From an uncultured Eubacteriales bacterium (GTDB lineage: Bacteria > Bacillota > Clostridia > Christensenellales > CAG-314): DNA of 39,742 bases. The notes below the pieces were generated by a model, which was not told the origin of the DNA, made no database searches, and was given only the letters and a program-made list of their open reading frames with translations. The stretch spans positions 1 to 39,742 of the forward strand of contig URET01000011.1 of the NCBI GenBank assembly GCA_900546875.1, in the 5' to 3' direction. Below are positions 1 to 7,133 of the stretch, one piece after another; position 1 is the stretch's first letter, and the number at the start of each line of letters is the position of its first letter. The translations under genes and the position numbers were made by a program.

Positions 1-345
1 CGTAGGCAGGTCTCGTTTTCCCGGGCTTCGCAAACGTGTTTCGCTTTTCCGGGCTCCGTAAGCGTGCCTTGTCTTCCCGGGCTCCGTAAACGTGTCTCGC
101 TTTCCCGAATTACGTAGGCAGGTCTCGTTTTCCCGGGCTTCGCAAACGTGTTTCGCTTTTCCGGGCTTCGCAAACGTGTTTCGCTTTTCCGGGCTCCGCA
201 AACGTGTCTCGCTTTCCCGGGCTTCTAACGCGTGCTTTGTTTTCTCGAGCTTCGTAAACGTGTTTCGCTTTTCCGGGCTCCGCAAGCGTGCCTCGCTTTT
301 CCGAGCTTCGTAAGCGTGTCTCGCTTTCCCGGGCTTCGTAAGCGT
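1..345. repeat. 28-bp tandem repeat array (minisatellite)
   Basis: Twelve consecutive 28-bp units plus a partial thirteenth begin at 1, 29, 57, 85, 113, 141, 169, 197, 225, 253, 281, 309 and 337, with no change of phase. A typical unit starts CGCAAACGTGTTTCGC and ends TTTTCCGGGCTT. The array probably continues upstream of the window. Units 1-2 and 5-6 (1-55 and 113-167) are identical, hinting at a 112-bp higher-order period of four units. Because 28 is not a multiple of 3, any reading frame rotates from unit to unit, so the 73-aa ORF inside is not a believable gene. There are no spacers, so it is not CRISPR. The array ends only a few bases from the stop codon of the neighbouring dehydrogenase. 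Confidence 0.95.
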
Positions 346-347
346 GC

Positions 348-1058
348 TCAGTCTTTTTGATTGAGAGTCCATCCGAAGTCGTTATGGTAGATCATGAGCT
401 TAGTCATACCGCCGTCGACGCAGATATTTTCACCGGTTATAAAGCCTGCCTTGTCGGAACAAAGAAAAAGCACTATATCGGCGATATCCGCGGGTGTACC
501 CACTCTTCCTGCAGGGTGCTGAAGGGCGTCGGCACCGGAATGAGCTTTGAAGGAAGTATCTATCCAGCCGGGTGAAACGGAATTGACCCGTACTTTTCCC
601 GCAAGTGTGACCGCAAGCGCACGGGTTAAAGCGGCGATCCCTCCTTTGGCGGCGGTATAGCTTTCCGTTTCGGGCTGACTCATCCTGTCTCGCGTGGATG
701 AAATGTTTATTATAACGCCGCCCTCGGAAAAATAGGGCGAAAACAGTTTGGCAAGGTAAAAAGGCGCAGTTACGCCTACTTTCAGTGCATATTCGAATTC
801 CTCATACGAGCATTCTGTCAGACCTTTTGAAAGGGGAGGCGCATTGTTTATAAGGTAATCGATTTTACCGTGTTTGGCGACGATTGTTCCGGCAAATTTT
901 TCGAGCGTTTCTTTATCCGAAATATCTCCGACGAAACATTCGTTGGGAAGGATATCGATAATATACGCTTCGGCTCCGTTTTTTCTGAACTGTTCCGCAA
1001 TGTATTTTCCTATTCCTTGAGCTCCGCCTGTTATCACGGCGACTTTATTGCCGAACAT
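348..1058 (-). CDS. SDR-family oxidoreductase (classical short-chain dehydrogenase)
   Basis: The 236-aa product is the usual length for a classical short-chain dehydrogenase/reductase. The N-terminus carries the Rossmann dinucleotide motif TGGAQGIG at about residues 10-17. NNAP stands in the place of the family's NNAG. The catalytic YxxxK is present as YTAAK, with the catalytic Ser in the preceding INISS segment. The PG motif (SVSPGWIDT) and the C-terminal ITGENICVDGGM are typical of the FabG-like branch, so NAD(P)H-dependent reduction or oxidation of a carbonyl/hydroxyl substrate is expected in the cytoplasm. The substrate cannot be inferred. An AAGGAG ribosome binding site sits about 8 nt before the ATG, and a consensus promoter lies just upstream. 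The gene is monocistronic, and its stop codon abuts the 28-bp array. Confidence 0.9.
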   Translation of the reverse strand: MFGNKVAVITGGAQGIGKYIAEQFRKNGAEAYIIDILPNECFVGDISDKETLEKFAGTIVAKHGKIDYLINNAPPLSKGLTECSYEEFEYALKVGVTAPFYLAKLFSPYFSEGGVIINISSTRDRMSQPETESYTAAKGGIAALTRALAVTLAGKVRVNSVSPGWIDTSFKAHSGADALQHPAGRVGTPADIADIVLFLCSDKAGFITGENICVDGGMTKLMIYHNDFGWTLNQKD

Positions 1059-1084
1059 AAATCACTCCTTATCGATTTTGCTTG

Positions 1085-1113
1085 ATTATACCACATTTTT
1101 CGTCATTTGTCAT
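1085..1113 (-). promoter_or_regulatory. Sigma-70-type promoter of the SDR gene
   Basis: Read on the minus strand: -35 ATGACA (1113-1108), a 17-nt spacer, and -10 TATAAT (1090-1085). It lies about 30 nt upstream of the SDR start codon. Confidence 0.65.
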
Positions 1114-1834
1114 ATTTTTGAAGCTGATGTGAACACAATAAAAACCATGTCGGAGAACAGGATTTTATCGGTCGCCGGAAAAGAATGAATACCGATATAT
1201 AGATCATGTCATAGTTTCAGGAAACGATATCTCCCGAATGAGCTGTTAATTCCGTTTATGGCTCTTCACCGAAACGTGCGCAAATTCCGAGCAGGCGCCG
1301 TTTTCGTAAAATCGAAAGCCGGACGGCAATGTTTTTCGTGTTTTTTGTACGCAAAGTGCGGAAATGCGCGTCTGAGCTGAACAACTTGTACTATTATTGC
1401 CGAAAAACGTTTTTTCGGGCTTGCCTACGCACGGATACAACGAAACGGTATTACCGCCTTCTTTGGCAGCGGAGCACGTAATATGCGGTTAAAATCCGAA
1501 GGGAGTTATTTTAAGGACAAAAGGCATTAAGAAAAAACTTTTTCGGCGTCTTAGCTTCAAATTCCTTTTACGCAGTAAAACTCTGTCTGAGTTTTTTAAA
1601 GCTTTGCCTGTTTGCAATTGCAGAGACACGACCGAACAAATCGTGCTTTTGTCTGTGATGACATATGAAACCCGGCCATTTTTCTATGGTTTTATCTGAG
1701 CCTGAAACAGTATGCCGGATTTTGTACGCGGCGAATCGCTTTTTTTCGCCCAATGTCGTTTGACTGACTGAAAGTTGCTGTTTCGCGCGGTATTCCGGTA
1801 CGGCGCTTCTCGGATGGCAGTTAAGTGTATTTGC
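1114..1834. other. Intergenic region, no gene recognised
   Basis: About 720 bases without a convincing gene. Minus-strand ORFs of 64 and 61 aa (1246-1440, 1568-1753) lack a clear ribosome binding site and have low-complexity, basic composition unlike a folded protein. A hairpin at about 1400-1421 (GCCGAAAAA / TTTTTTCGGGC) could be a weak terminator. No other structure was recognised. Confidence 0.5.
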
Positions 1835-1863
1835 TTGATTTTTGAAAAATTACATGATATACT
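1835..1863 (+). promoter_or_regulatory. Promoter of the BspA-like lipoprotein gene
   Basis: -35 TTGATT (1835-1840), a 17-nt spacer and -10 TATACT (1858-1863). It lies about 110 nt upstream of the proposed start codon. Confidence 0.6.
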
Positions 1864-1971
1864 TACATCGGAAATGCACTAAATATCTTTTGCAGGGGCG
1901 GCGTTTGTCTTTCGGTATGGTATATGCTTTGTTTTTATTGTTTTTCCGCCATAAGAATTAAGGAGTATAAG

Positions 1972-4116
1972 ATTATAAGTAAGAAACTGTTGATCGTTCT
2001 TGTCATATTCACGGTGTTTTGTTTTGTATTGTCACTTTCGGCATGTGTTTTGAACACCGTAACGCCTCCCGGAGGTGACGTCGGTGAAGACCCCGGGGGA
2101 GATATAGGTGAAGAACCGGGCGGTGACGTCGGCGAAGAGCCGGGCGGAGACGTCGGTGAAGATCCCGGCGGAGATATAGGCGAAGAGCCGGGCGGAGTTC
2201 CTACGGAAGATTTAGAGTATACGCTGTCTTCGGACGGTGAATATTATATCATTTCCGGTATCGGAAGCGCAACTGAAACCCATATAGTTATAGCCTCTGA
2301 GATTGACGGGATACCCGTAAAGTCCATAGGCAATAATGCTTTTGCGGACAACAACGATATCAAGAGCGTATACATACCCGATGGAGTAACGAGTATCGGA
2401 GAAGGTGCTTTTTTAAGGTGCGGTTTTCTCGAGAGGGTCAATATACCCGAGAGCGTAACGAGTATCGGGAAGGGTGCGTTCATGCACTGTGAATTTCTTG
2501 AAAGCATAGTTATTCCTGACAGCATAAAGGAGATAGAGGAGGATGTGTTCAACTACTGCATGTCTCTTAACAGTCTTGAAATAGGCGAGAATGTGGAAAG
2601 TATCGGAACGCAGGCATTCTATAAATGTGTTTTGCTTAAAAAAGTTACAATACCTGACAGTGTAAGGACAATAGGTGACTATGCTTTTGCCGAATGCGGA
2701 TTTCTTTGCGAGCTGGATCTTGGAAACGGAGCGGAGAAAGTCGGAAAGAGGGCTTTCAGTTATTGTCACTCACTTATCGGCATCGACATTCCCGACAGTG
2801 TGACATATTTGGGTGAAGGCGCATTTGCTTATTGCAATAATGTGAATGAGATCAGGATAGGCGGCGGATTGACGGATATAAGCAATGACGCGTTTACGGG
2901 CTGTACTGCTCTTATCGATCTGGTCATAGGCAGCCGAGTCGAGCGTATAGGTGATCGGGCGTTCAATTCCTGTGTGTTGTTGAAAGATTTTTCGATGCCT
3001 CAAGGCTTAAAAAGCATAGGTATGTACGCTTTTGCCGACAGCGAAAGTCTTAAGCAGCTCGATCTCGGCATGTATGTCGAGAATATAGGAGAGGGTGCTT
3101 TTATCAGATGCAAAGCTCTTTCAAATATCCGCATACCCGGCAGTGTCGTGGAGATAGGAAACTGGGCGTTTGCCAACTGCGACGAATTGAATACTCTTGA
3201 AATTTCGGACGGCGTCAAGAAAATATGTAATTACGCGTTTTCCGAATGCGGCAAGCTGGAGTCTTTATGTATCGGGAATGCCGTCGAAAGTATAGGTGAT
3301 TGGTCTTTCAGAGGGAGCGGTAAGCTCAGTGAAGTCGTGATACCCGAAGGTGTAAGTAATATAGGAGAAGGCGCGTTTTCGGGCGGGGCAGTAAAAGAAG
3401 TGGAGATCCCCGACAGTGTGGTTACTTTAGGCAGTTCCGCATTTGCGCATTGCGCTTACATTGAAAGGGTGTTTATCGGACGCGGCGTTTCCGGAATAAG
3501 CAGTTCGATGTTCGTTAATTGCTACAATCTTCACACTGTTTATTTTGAAGATAATATATCGGAAATAGGCAACGACGCTTTCAGAGGGTGCAGCAATCTG
3601 GGCAGTATAATGATACCGGGCAGCGTAAGAAGCATAGGCGACTGGGCGTTCGGAAACTGTATAAGTATAAGTTCAATTGATATGCATGAAGGCACGGAGT
3701 CTATAGGTAACAGTGCGTTTATCAACTGCACTACGCTTCAGAATATTGATATTCCCGTCAGCGTTGACTTTATAGGATTCAGCGCTTTCGAGAACAGCGG
3801 GTTAACTCAAATCACTTTATCCGAAAATATTACGCGCATCAGACAGAGGACATTTTCCAATTGTTCAAATCTTACATGGGTCAATATTCAGGGCAAAATG
3901 ACGGAGATAAATAATTACGCTTTCTTGTGTTGCACCTCTCTCGGGACTTTTATGATACCCGATGGCGTAACGGATATTGGTATCAGTGTGTTTGAAGGGT
4001 GCGAACATCTCAGCGAGGTGATCATTCCCGAAAGCTTAGTGCGTATAGGAAACGGCGCCTTTATACAATGCTCCTCTCTTGACATCATAACTTACAACGG
4101 TACGGCAGAACAGTAG
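1972..4116 (+). CDS. BspA-like leucine-rich-repeat surface lipoprotein, C-terminally truncated by TAG
   Basis: A signal peptide with a hydrophobic core ends in lipobox LSAC, giving a lipidated Cys at about residue 25 and anchoring to the outer face of the membrane. Next come an acidic Pro-Gly linker of five 8-residue repeats and about 26 BspA-type LRRs of about 23 residues (pattern IPDSVxxIGxxAFxxC). BspA proteins typically bind host or other bacterial surface ligands. Start choice: AAGGAG at 1960-1965 is followed 6 nt later by ATT (1972) and then ATA (1975), giving a standard signal peptide beginning M-I-S-K-K or M-S-K-K. The in-frame ATG at 1924 has no ribosome binding site and adds 16 residues before the basic n-region, so I prefer the non-AUG start. 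The stop at 4114-4116 is a TAG inside the conserved C-terminal motif (see next entry). Confidence 0.85.
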   Translation: MISKKLLIVLVIFTVFCFVLSLSACVLNTVTPPGGDVGEDPGGDIGEEPGGDVGEEPGGDVGEDPGGDIGEEPGGVPTEDLEYTLSSDGEYYIISGIGSATETHIVIASEIDGIPVKSIGNNAFADNNDIKSVYIPDGVTSIGEGAFLRCGFLERVNIPESVTSIGKGAFMHCEFLESIVIPDSIKEIEEDVFNYCMSLNSLEIGENVESIGTQAFYKCVLLKKVTIPDSVRTIGDYAFAECGFLCELDLGNGAEKVGKRAFSYCHSLIGIDIPDSVTYLGEGAFAYCNNVNEIRIGGGLTDISNDAFTGCTALIDLVIGSRVERIGDRAFNSCVLLKDFSMPQGLKSIGMYAFADSESLKQLDLGMYVENIGEGAFIRCKALSNIRIPGSVVEIGNWAFANCDELNTLEISDGVKKICNYAFSECGKLESLCIGNAVESIGDWSFRGSGKLSEVVIPEGVSNIGEGAFSGGAVKEVEIPDSVVTLGSSAFAHCAYIERVFIGRGVSGISSSMFVNCYNLHTVYFEDNISEIGNDAFRGCSNLGSIMIPGSVRSIGDWAFGNCISISSIDMHEGTESIGNSAFINCTTLQNIDIPVSVDFIGFSAFENSGLTQITLSENITRIRQRTFSNCSNLTWVNIQGKMTEINNYAFLCCTSLGTFMIPDGVTDIGISVFEGCEHLSEVIIPESLVRIGNGAFIQCSSLDIITYNGTAEQ
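2068..2187 (+). repeat. 24-bp coding repeats for the PGGDVGEx linker
   Basis: Five in-frame 24-bp units encode alternating PGGDVGED / PGGDIGEE octapeptides directly after the lipidated Cys region. This is an acidic, probably extended spacer holding the LRR domain away from the membrane. Repeats of this kind can change copy number by slippage without breaking the frame. Confidence 0.85.
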
Positions 4117-4212
4117 AACAGCATAGAAAAGGGCGAAAACTGGGACCTTTATACGGGAAATTATGTGGTGAACTGTTCGGACGGCACCATTCCGAAGAAA
4201 AATAACGGATAA
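4117..4212 (+). pseudogene. In-frame C-terminal tail of the BspA-like protein, cut off by TAG
   Basis: The same frame continues after the TAG (4114-4116) for 31 codons to a TAA at 4210-4212. The residues are NSIEKGENWD, then LYTGNYVVNCSDGTI and a short basic end. BspA-like LRR proteins commonly end with a segment of the type Q-W-N-x-I-x-K-G-x-x-W-D followed by a TG-N-Y and C-x-DGTI stretch. The TAG therefore sits where Trp (TGG) is expected, and a single G-to-A change explains it. The tail is intact otherwise, so the mutation is recent, or the stop is read through, or it is a sequencing error. Confidence 0.75.
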
Positions 4213-4268
4213 CTCCGTTTTTCATAAAAATCCGAGAATCCGAAAGGACGAGTATCGGGATCAACACA

Positions 4269-4406
4269 TCACAGGAAAGAGACAGAGACGGCTGAAACAG
4301 AAAGCTGTCTCTGTTTTTTACAGCATACAGAGGGAGAGTGTGGTGTGCAAAGAAATGTCAAAAGGGAGTTGCTTTCAGCCCGGTCCGTACGTTGCCCCCG
4401 ACTGCG
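4269..4406 (+). repeat. 138-bp direct repeat, copy A
   Basis: Near-identical to 4426-4564. Both copies begin TCACAGGAAAGA, carry the same terminator hairpin, then a GGGAGAG/AAGGAGAG ribosome-binding-like sequence, and end at GCCCCCGACTGCG. A 19-bp spacer separates them. Differences cluster just after the ribosome-binding-like sequence. Confidence 0.9.
4283..4319 (+). terminator. Intrinsic terminator downstream of the lipoprotein gene, copy 1
   Basis: 11-bp stem CAGAGACGGCT / AGCTGTCTCTG (one G-U pair), 9-nt loop, followed by six T. It lies about 70 nt after the TAA that ends the lipoprotein frame. Confidence 0.85.
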
Positions 4407-4425
4407 TTTTATAAGCTTGGCCTAT

Positions 4426-4564
4426 TCACAGGAAAGAATCAGAGACGGCTGAAACAGAAAGCTGTCTCTGTTTTTTTACAGCATACAGAAGGAGAGTGTG
4501 ATATGCAAAGAAGTACCGGAAGGGAGTTACTTTCAGCCCGGTCCGTACGTTGCCCCCGACTGCG
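4426..4564 (+). repeat. 139-bp direct repeat, copy B
   Basis: Second copy of the 4269-4406 segment. After the terminator it has AAGGAGAGTGTGATATG, which could start a 55-codon ORF (4503-4670). A second frame through both copies reads FQPGPYVAPDC in each. Neither frame matches a family I recognise, and copy A stops soon after the repeat ends, so I treat this as a duplicated remnant rather than a gene. Confidence 0.85.
4440..4477 (+). terminator. Intrinsic terminator, duplicated copy 2
   Basis: Same 11-bp stem and loop as at 4283-4319, here followed by seven T. It is part of the duplicated segment and gives a second barrier to read-through into the ABC-F leader. Confidence 0.8.
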
Positions 4565-4927
4565 GAAAGCCTTTTTATCTGCTTCACGGTGCGGACGTAA
4601 TTCGGACGGTTTTTCCGGGAATGGCGGAACAAGACCGATAAGAAGCCGTATTGAGCAGGAAAGCGTCTGAAAACGAACGTATGGAAAATATGGGTTTATA
4701 AAGCAATGTGTCAAAGCCATGTTCAAACGAAAGTCGGAAATTTATGAGTCTGTCCGGATTGAAGACGCGCGCCGGCGGTGATCGACAGAATGAAGAGTGC
4801 CGGTGTGTTGCGGCGCCGTAAACGGGGGCGTTCGGGTAAAAGAAGTTTTCTTCGCACGCATATGTGCAGCCGAGAGTTATTTGCGTATTTGCGGAGCATA
4901 TTGCAGAGAGAAGATAAACGGATACGG

Positions 4928-4955
4928 TTGACAAATTCTGTATATATGTTATAAT
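4928..4955 (+). promoter_or_regulatory. Strong promoter of the ABC-F leader
   Basis: Perfect -35 TTGACA (4928-4933), 16-nt spacer, perfect -10 TATAAT (4950-4955). Transcription would start near 4962, leaving a leader of about 255 nt before the ABC-F start codon. Confidence 0.85.
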
Positions 4956-4998
4956 AGATACGATAACATGATCAATGAAAGCTTTCGGAGGTGCGGCG

Positions 4999-5013
4999 AT
5001 GAAAATAAGGTAA
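4999..5013 (+). CDS. Candidate four-codon leader peptide MKIR
   Basis: ATG AAA ATA AGG TAA is preceded by a strong ribosome binding site (CGGAGGTG, 4986-4993), better than most genes here, although it encodes only Met-Lys-Ile-Arg. Lys-Ile-Arg fits the (Lys/Arg)-X-(Lys/Arg) motif at which macrolide-bound ribosomes are known to stall. Its place between a consensus promoter and an intrinsic terminator ahead of an ABC-F gene fits a stalling leader peptide. Function is inferred; the tiny ORF and its ribosome binding site are seen directly. Confidence 0.6.
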   Translation: MKIR

Positions 5014-5039
5014 TTCAAATCATATTGACGGCAAATGCA

Positions 5040-5111
5040 CCCGGCATTCGGATATGATTGTGCCGGGAAGCTGAAAAGATTTGGATTACGGCTGTTTTTA
5101 ACGGCTTTTCA
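5040..5111 (+). promoter_or_regulatory. Leader RNA hairpins upstream of the attenuator
   Basis: A perfect 7-bp hairpin CCCGGCA / TGCCGGG (5040-5046 with 5061-5067) begins 26 nt after the MKIR stop codon. A second pairing TGAAAAG / CTTTTCA (5072-5078 with 5105-5111) follows. They are candidates for alternative folding with the terminator; I could not identify the antiterminator pairing with confidence. Confidence 0.5.
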
Positions 5112-5154
5112 TTGTTGCACTGTATTATATTTACAGAATATTTCCGTGCAAACG

Positions 5155-5205
5155 AACTCCATTTTCGACCGGCTGCAGATTGCTGTCGAAAACGGAGTTT
5201 TTTTT
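5155..5205 (+). terminator. Intrinsic terminator (attenuator) just before the ABC-F gene
   Basis: 15-bp stem with one mismatch: 5155-5169 (AACTCCATTTTCGAC) pairs with 5185-5199 (GTCGAAAACGGAGTT), followed by eight T (5198-5205). It ends only 13 nt before the ABC-F start codon and lies downstream of the gene's own promoter. It must therefore be bypassed for expression, which is the hallmark of transcription attenuation. Confidence 0.85.
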
Positions 5206-5217
5206 CGGAGGTATTTT

Positions 5218-6735
5218 ATGCTGCAGTTAAAAAATATAAAAATAGTTCTTAAAAAAGACGGCAGATTTCTTGCGGACGGTTTTTCCTTCACGCTTGAAAA
5301 AGGTGACAGGGCGGTCATTATCGGTGAGGAAGGAAACGGAAAGTCGACGCTTCTCAGGTTTATATACGACCCCGGAAGCACAGATTCGTATTGCGAAACG
5401 GAAGGCGAGGTCATCACAGACTGTAAGATGGCGTATTTGCCGCAGGTACCCGATAAAAGAGATTTCGGCAAAACTTTGGCGGAGTATTTTGAGGGCAAGG
5501 AGCACTACAGGTATTCGGCGCTTTTAGCTAAACTCGGAATCGACATCAAACTGCTCGCCTCAGAACGCAGATTCGGAACTTTGTCGGGAGGCGAGAAGGT
5601 CAAGGTGCAGCTTGCGAAACTGTGTATGGAAGAACCGGATATCTTCCTTTTGGATGAGCCTGCAAACGATCTCGACATACCTGCTTTAAGGTGGCTTGAG
5701 GATTTTATATCCTGCAGCGGATCGCCTGTTATATTTGTGTCGCACGATGAAACGCTGATCGAAAACACTGCCAACGTCATTATCCATATGGAACAGCTGA
5801 TCCGTAAAACGCAGTGCAGGATAACTGTGGCGCATTGCGGATACATTCAGTATGCAGAAAATCGGAGGAGCAGTTTTGAGCATCAGGACATGGTGGCGCA
5901 AAAACAGCGCGACGAGTATAAAAAGCAGATGGAGAAATGGCGGAGGATATATTCCCGCGTGGAATATGAGCAGCGTTCGATAACGCGTCAGGATCCGGCA
6001 GGCGGAAGACTGCTGAAAAAGAAAATGCATTCGGTCAAGGCGATGGAAAAGCGTTTAGAGCGCAAAAGGGAAAATTTTGTAAGTTATTCCGAACAGGAGG
6101 ACGCCATAATCGTAAAATTCGACGAAGATATATCCGTACCTTCGGGCAAAACGGTATTGGACTATTCATCGGATGTTTTGTGTGCGGGCGGAAGGGTACT
6201 GGCGCGAGATATCAGACTTTTTGTGCGGGGAGGTGAGCATGTAGGCATCACCGGTAAAAACGGAGCAGGGAAAACTACTCTTCTGAATCTCATTTTCAGA
6301 TATATGAAAGAAAAGGATGTATTTGTTTTGGGTTATATGCCTCAGAACTATGAAGAACTTCTGGATTATGCAAAGACACCTTTGCAACACTTTGCGGAAA
6401 ATTATTCGAAAGAGGAAATGACCGAAGCGCGTACGCTTATGGGCAGCATGAGATTTACCGGGGAAGAAATGACGGGTCCGATCGGGAATCTGAGCGGAGG
6501 GCAGAAGGCTAAAATATTATTTCTGGATATGGTCATGAAAAGGGCAGAGGTATTACTGCTGGATGAACCGACAAGGAATTTCAGTCCGTTATCCGGTCCG
6601 GTGATAAGAGCGGCGTTGAGGGACTTCAAAGGGGGGATAATAAGCATATCGCATGACAGAAAATATCTGAGCGAGGTCTGCGACACGGTATACGAACTCG
6701 GCGAAAACGGTTTGAAGAGGGTCAATTTGCCGTGA
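5218..6735 (+). CDS. ABC-F ATP-binding protein, probable ribosome-protection type
   Basis: 505 aa with two ABC domains and no membrane segments. First: Walker A GEEGNGKST (36-44), signature LSGGE (122-126), Walker B LLDEPANDLD (144-153). Second: Walker A GKNGAGKTT (346-354), LSGGQ (425-429), LLLDEPT (446-452) and ISHD switch (477-480). The charged helical linker (about 195-290) is the domain ABC-F proteins insert toward the ribosomal peptidyl-transferase centre. The start is the ATG at 5218 with CGGAGGT 5 nt upstream; the longer in-frame ORF from 5035 would run through the attenuator. Length and the attenuated leader favour an antibiotic-resistance ABC-F protecting against macrolide-, lincosamide-, streptogramin A- or pleuromutilin-type drugs, but subfamily and drug range cannot be fixed. 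Walker B2 is followed by TRNFSP rather than NDLD, a variant seen in part of the family. Confidence 0.85.
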   Translation: MLQLKNIKIVLKKDGRFLADGFSFTLEKGDRAVIIGEEGNGKSTLLRFIYDPGSTDSYCETEGEVITDCKMAYLPQVPDKRDFGKTLAEYFEGKEHYRYSALLAKLGIDIKLLASERRFGTLSGGEKVKVQLAKLCMEEPDIFLLDEPANDLDIPALRWLEDFISCSGSPVIFVSHDETLIENTANVIIHMEQLIRKTQCRITVAHCGYIQYAENRRSSFEHQDMVAQKQRDEYKKQMEKWRRIYSRVEYEQRSITRQDPAGGRLLKKKMHSVKAMEKRLERKRENFVSYSEQEDAIIVKFDEDISVPSGKTVLDYSSDVLCAGGRVLARDIRLFVRGGEHVGITGKNGAGKTTLLNLIFRYMKEKDVFVLGYMPQNYEELLDYAKTPLQHFAENYSKEEMTEARTLMGSMRFTGEEMTGPIGNLSGGQKAKILFLDMVMKRAEVLLLDEPTRNFSPLSGPVIRAALRDFKGGIISISHDRKYLSEVCDTVYELGENGLKRVNLP

Positions 6736-7056
6736 AGCGCAACAGAAAACACCTGTGATATTTCGGATAAATTGTTTCTTATTGAACCGATGACGGCGGA
6801 AAATAAAAAAGCGGCGGAAAATCAGAAAATACGCCGAAAAAAATAGAATTAAGCAATGACCGCTGTATACTGAACATGAAAGGTGTATCGCGCACAGGTC
6901 GCCGGAGGGGCGGCAGCGGATGCCGTTTACTTGCGCGGCCGAGCTTTGTTTTTTTGTCGGTTTGTCTGCGGCGGGAGCTTGAAAGGCGAGGCGAAGCCGA
7001 GCATCTCGTTATTCAGGCCCCTGCCATAGCGCCAAAATCTTTTTGAGGATTTTCAC
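6736..7056. other. Intergenic region between ABC-F gene and mobile-region boundary
   Basis: About 320 bases with no ORF supported by a ribosome binding site. It is GC-rich around 6890-7000 (several GGCGG/GCCG strings) and AT-rich after 7040, so composition changes sharply just before the HEYGH gene. No terminator with a T-run was found directly after the ABC-F stop. Confidence 0.45.
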
Positions 7057-7085
7057 TTAAAAAACAATTTGATTTATGCTATAAT
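7057..7085 (+). promoter_or_regulatory. Extended -10 promoter of the HEYGH gene
   Basis: TATAAT at 7080-7085 is preceded by TGC, giving an extended -10 element. No good -35 is seen at the expected place (7057-7062). Confidence 0.5.
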
Positions 7086-7133
7086 AAATTTGTTGATCAA
7101 TATGATAATCAGTTATTTAGGGAGGAAATAAAT

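Noticed and set aside
92..313. 73-aa ORF inside the 28-bp array
   Set aside because: The repeat length is not a multiple of three, so the peptide is only the array read in rotating frames; no ribosome binding site.
1..345. CRISPR array
   Set aside because: Units follow one another without spacers, and no cas genes are present.
4503..4670. 55-codon ORF after the second terminator copy with a good ribosome binding site
   Set aside because: Arg/Ser-rich composition, no family match, and a different frame is the one conserved between the two repeat copies; more likely a remnant.
4584..5018. 144-aa minus-strand ORF
   Set aside because: Runs antisense through the ABC-F promoter and leader, has no ribosome binding site and no domain.
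5035..5217. N-terminal extension of the ABC-F ORF
   Set aside because: No ribosome binding site at 5035, and the extension passes through the attenuator; the ATG at 5218 has CGGAGGT.
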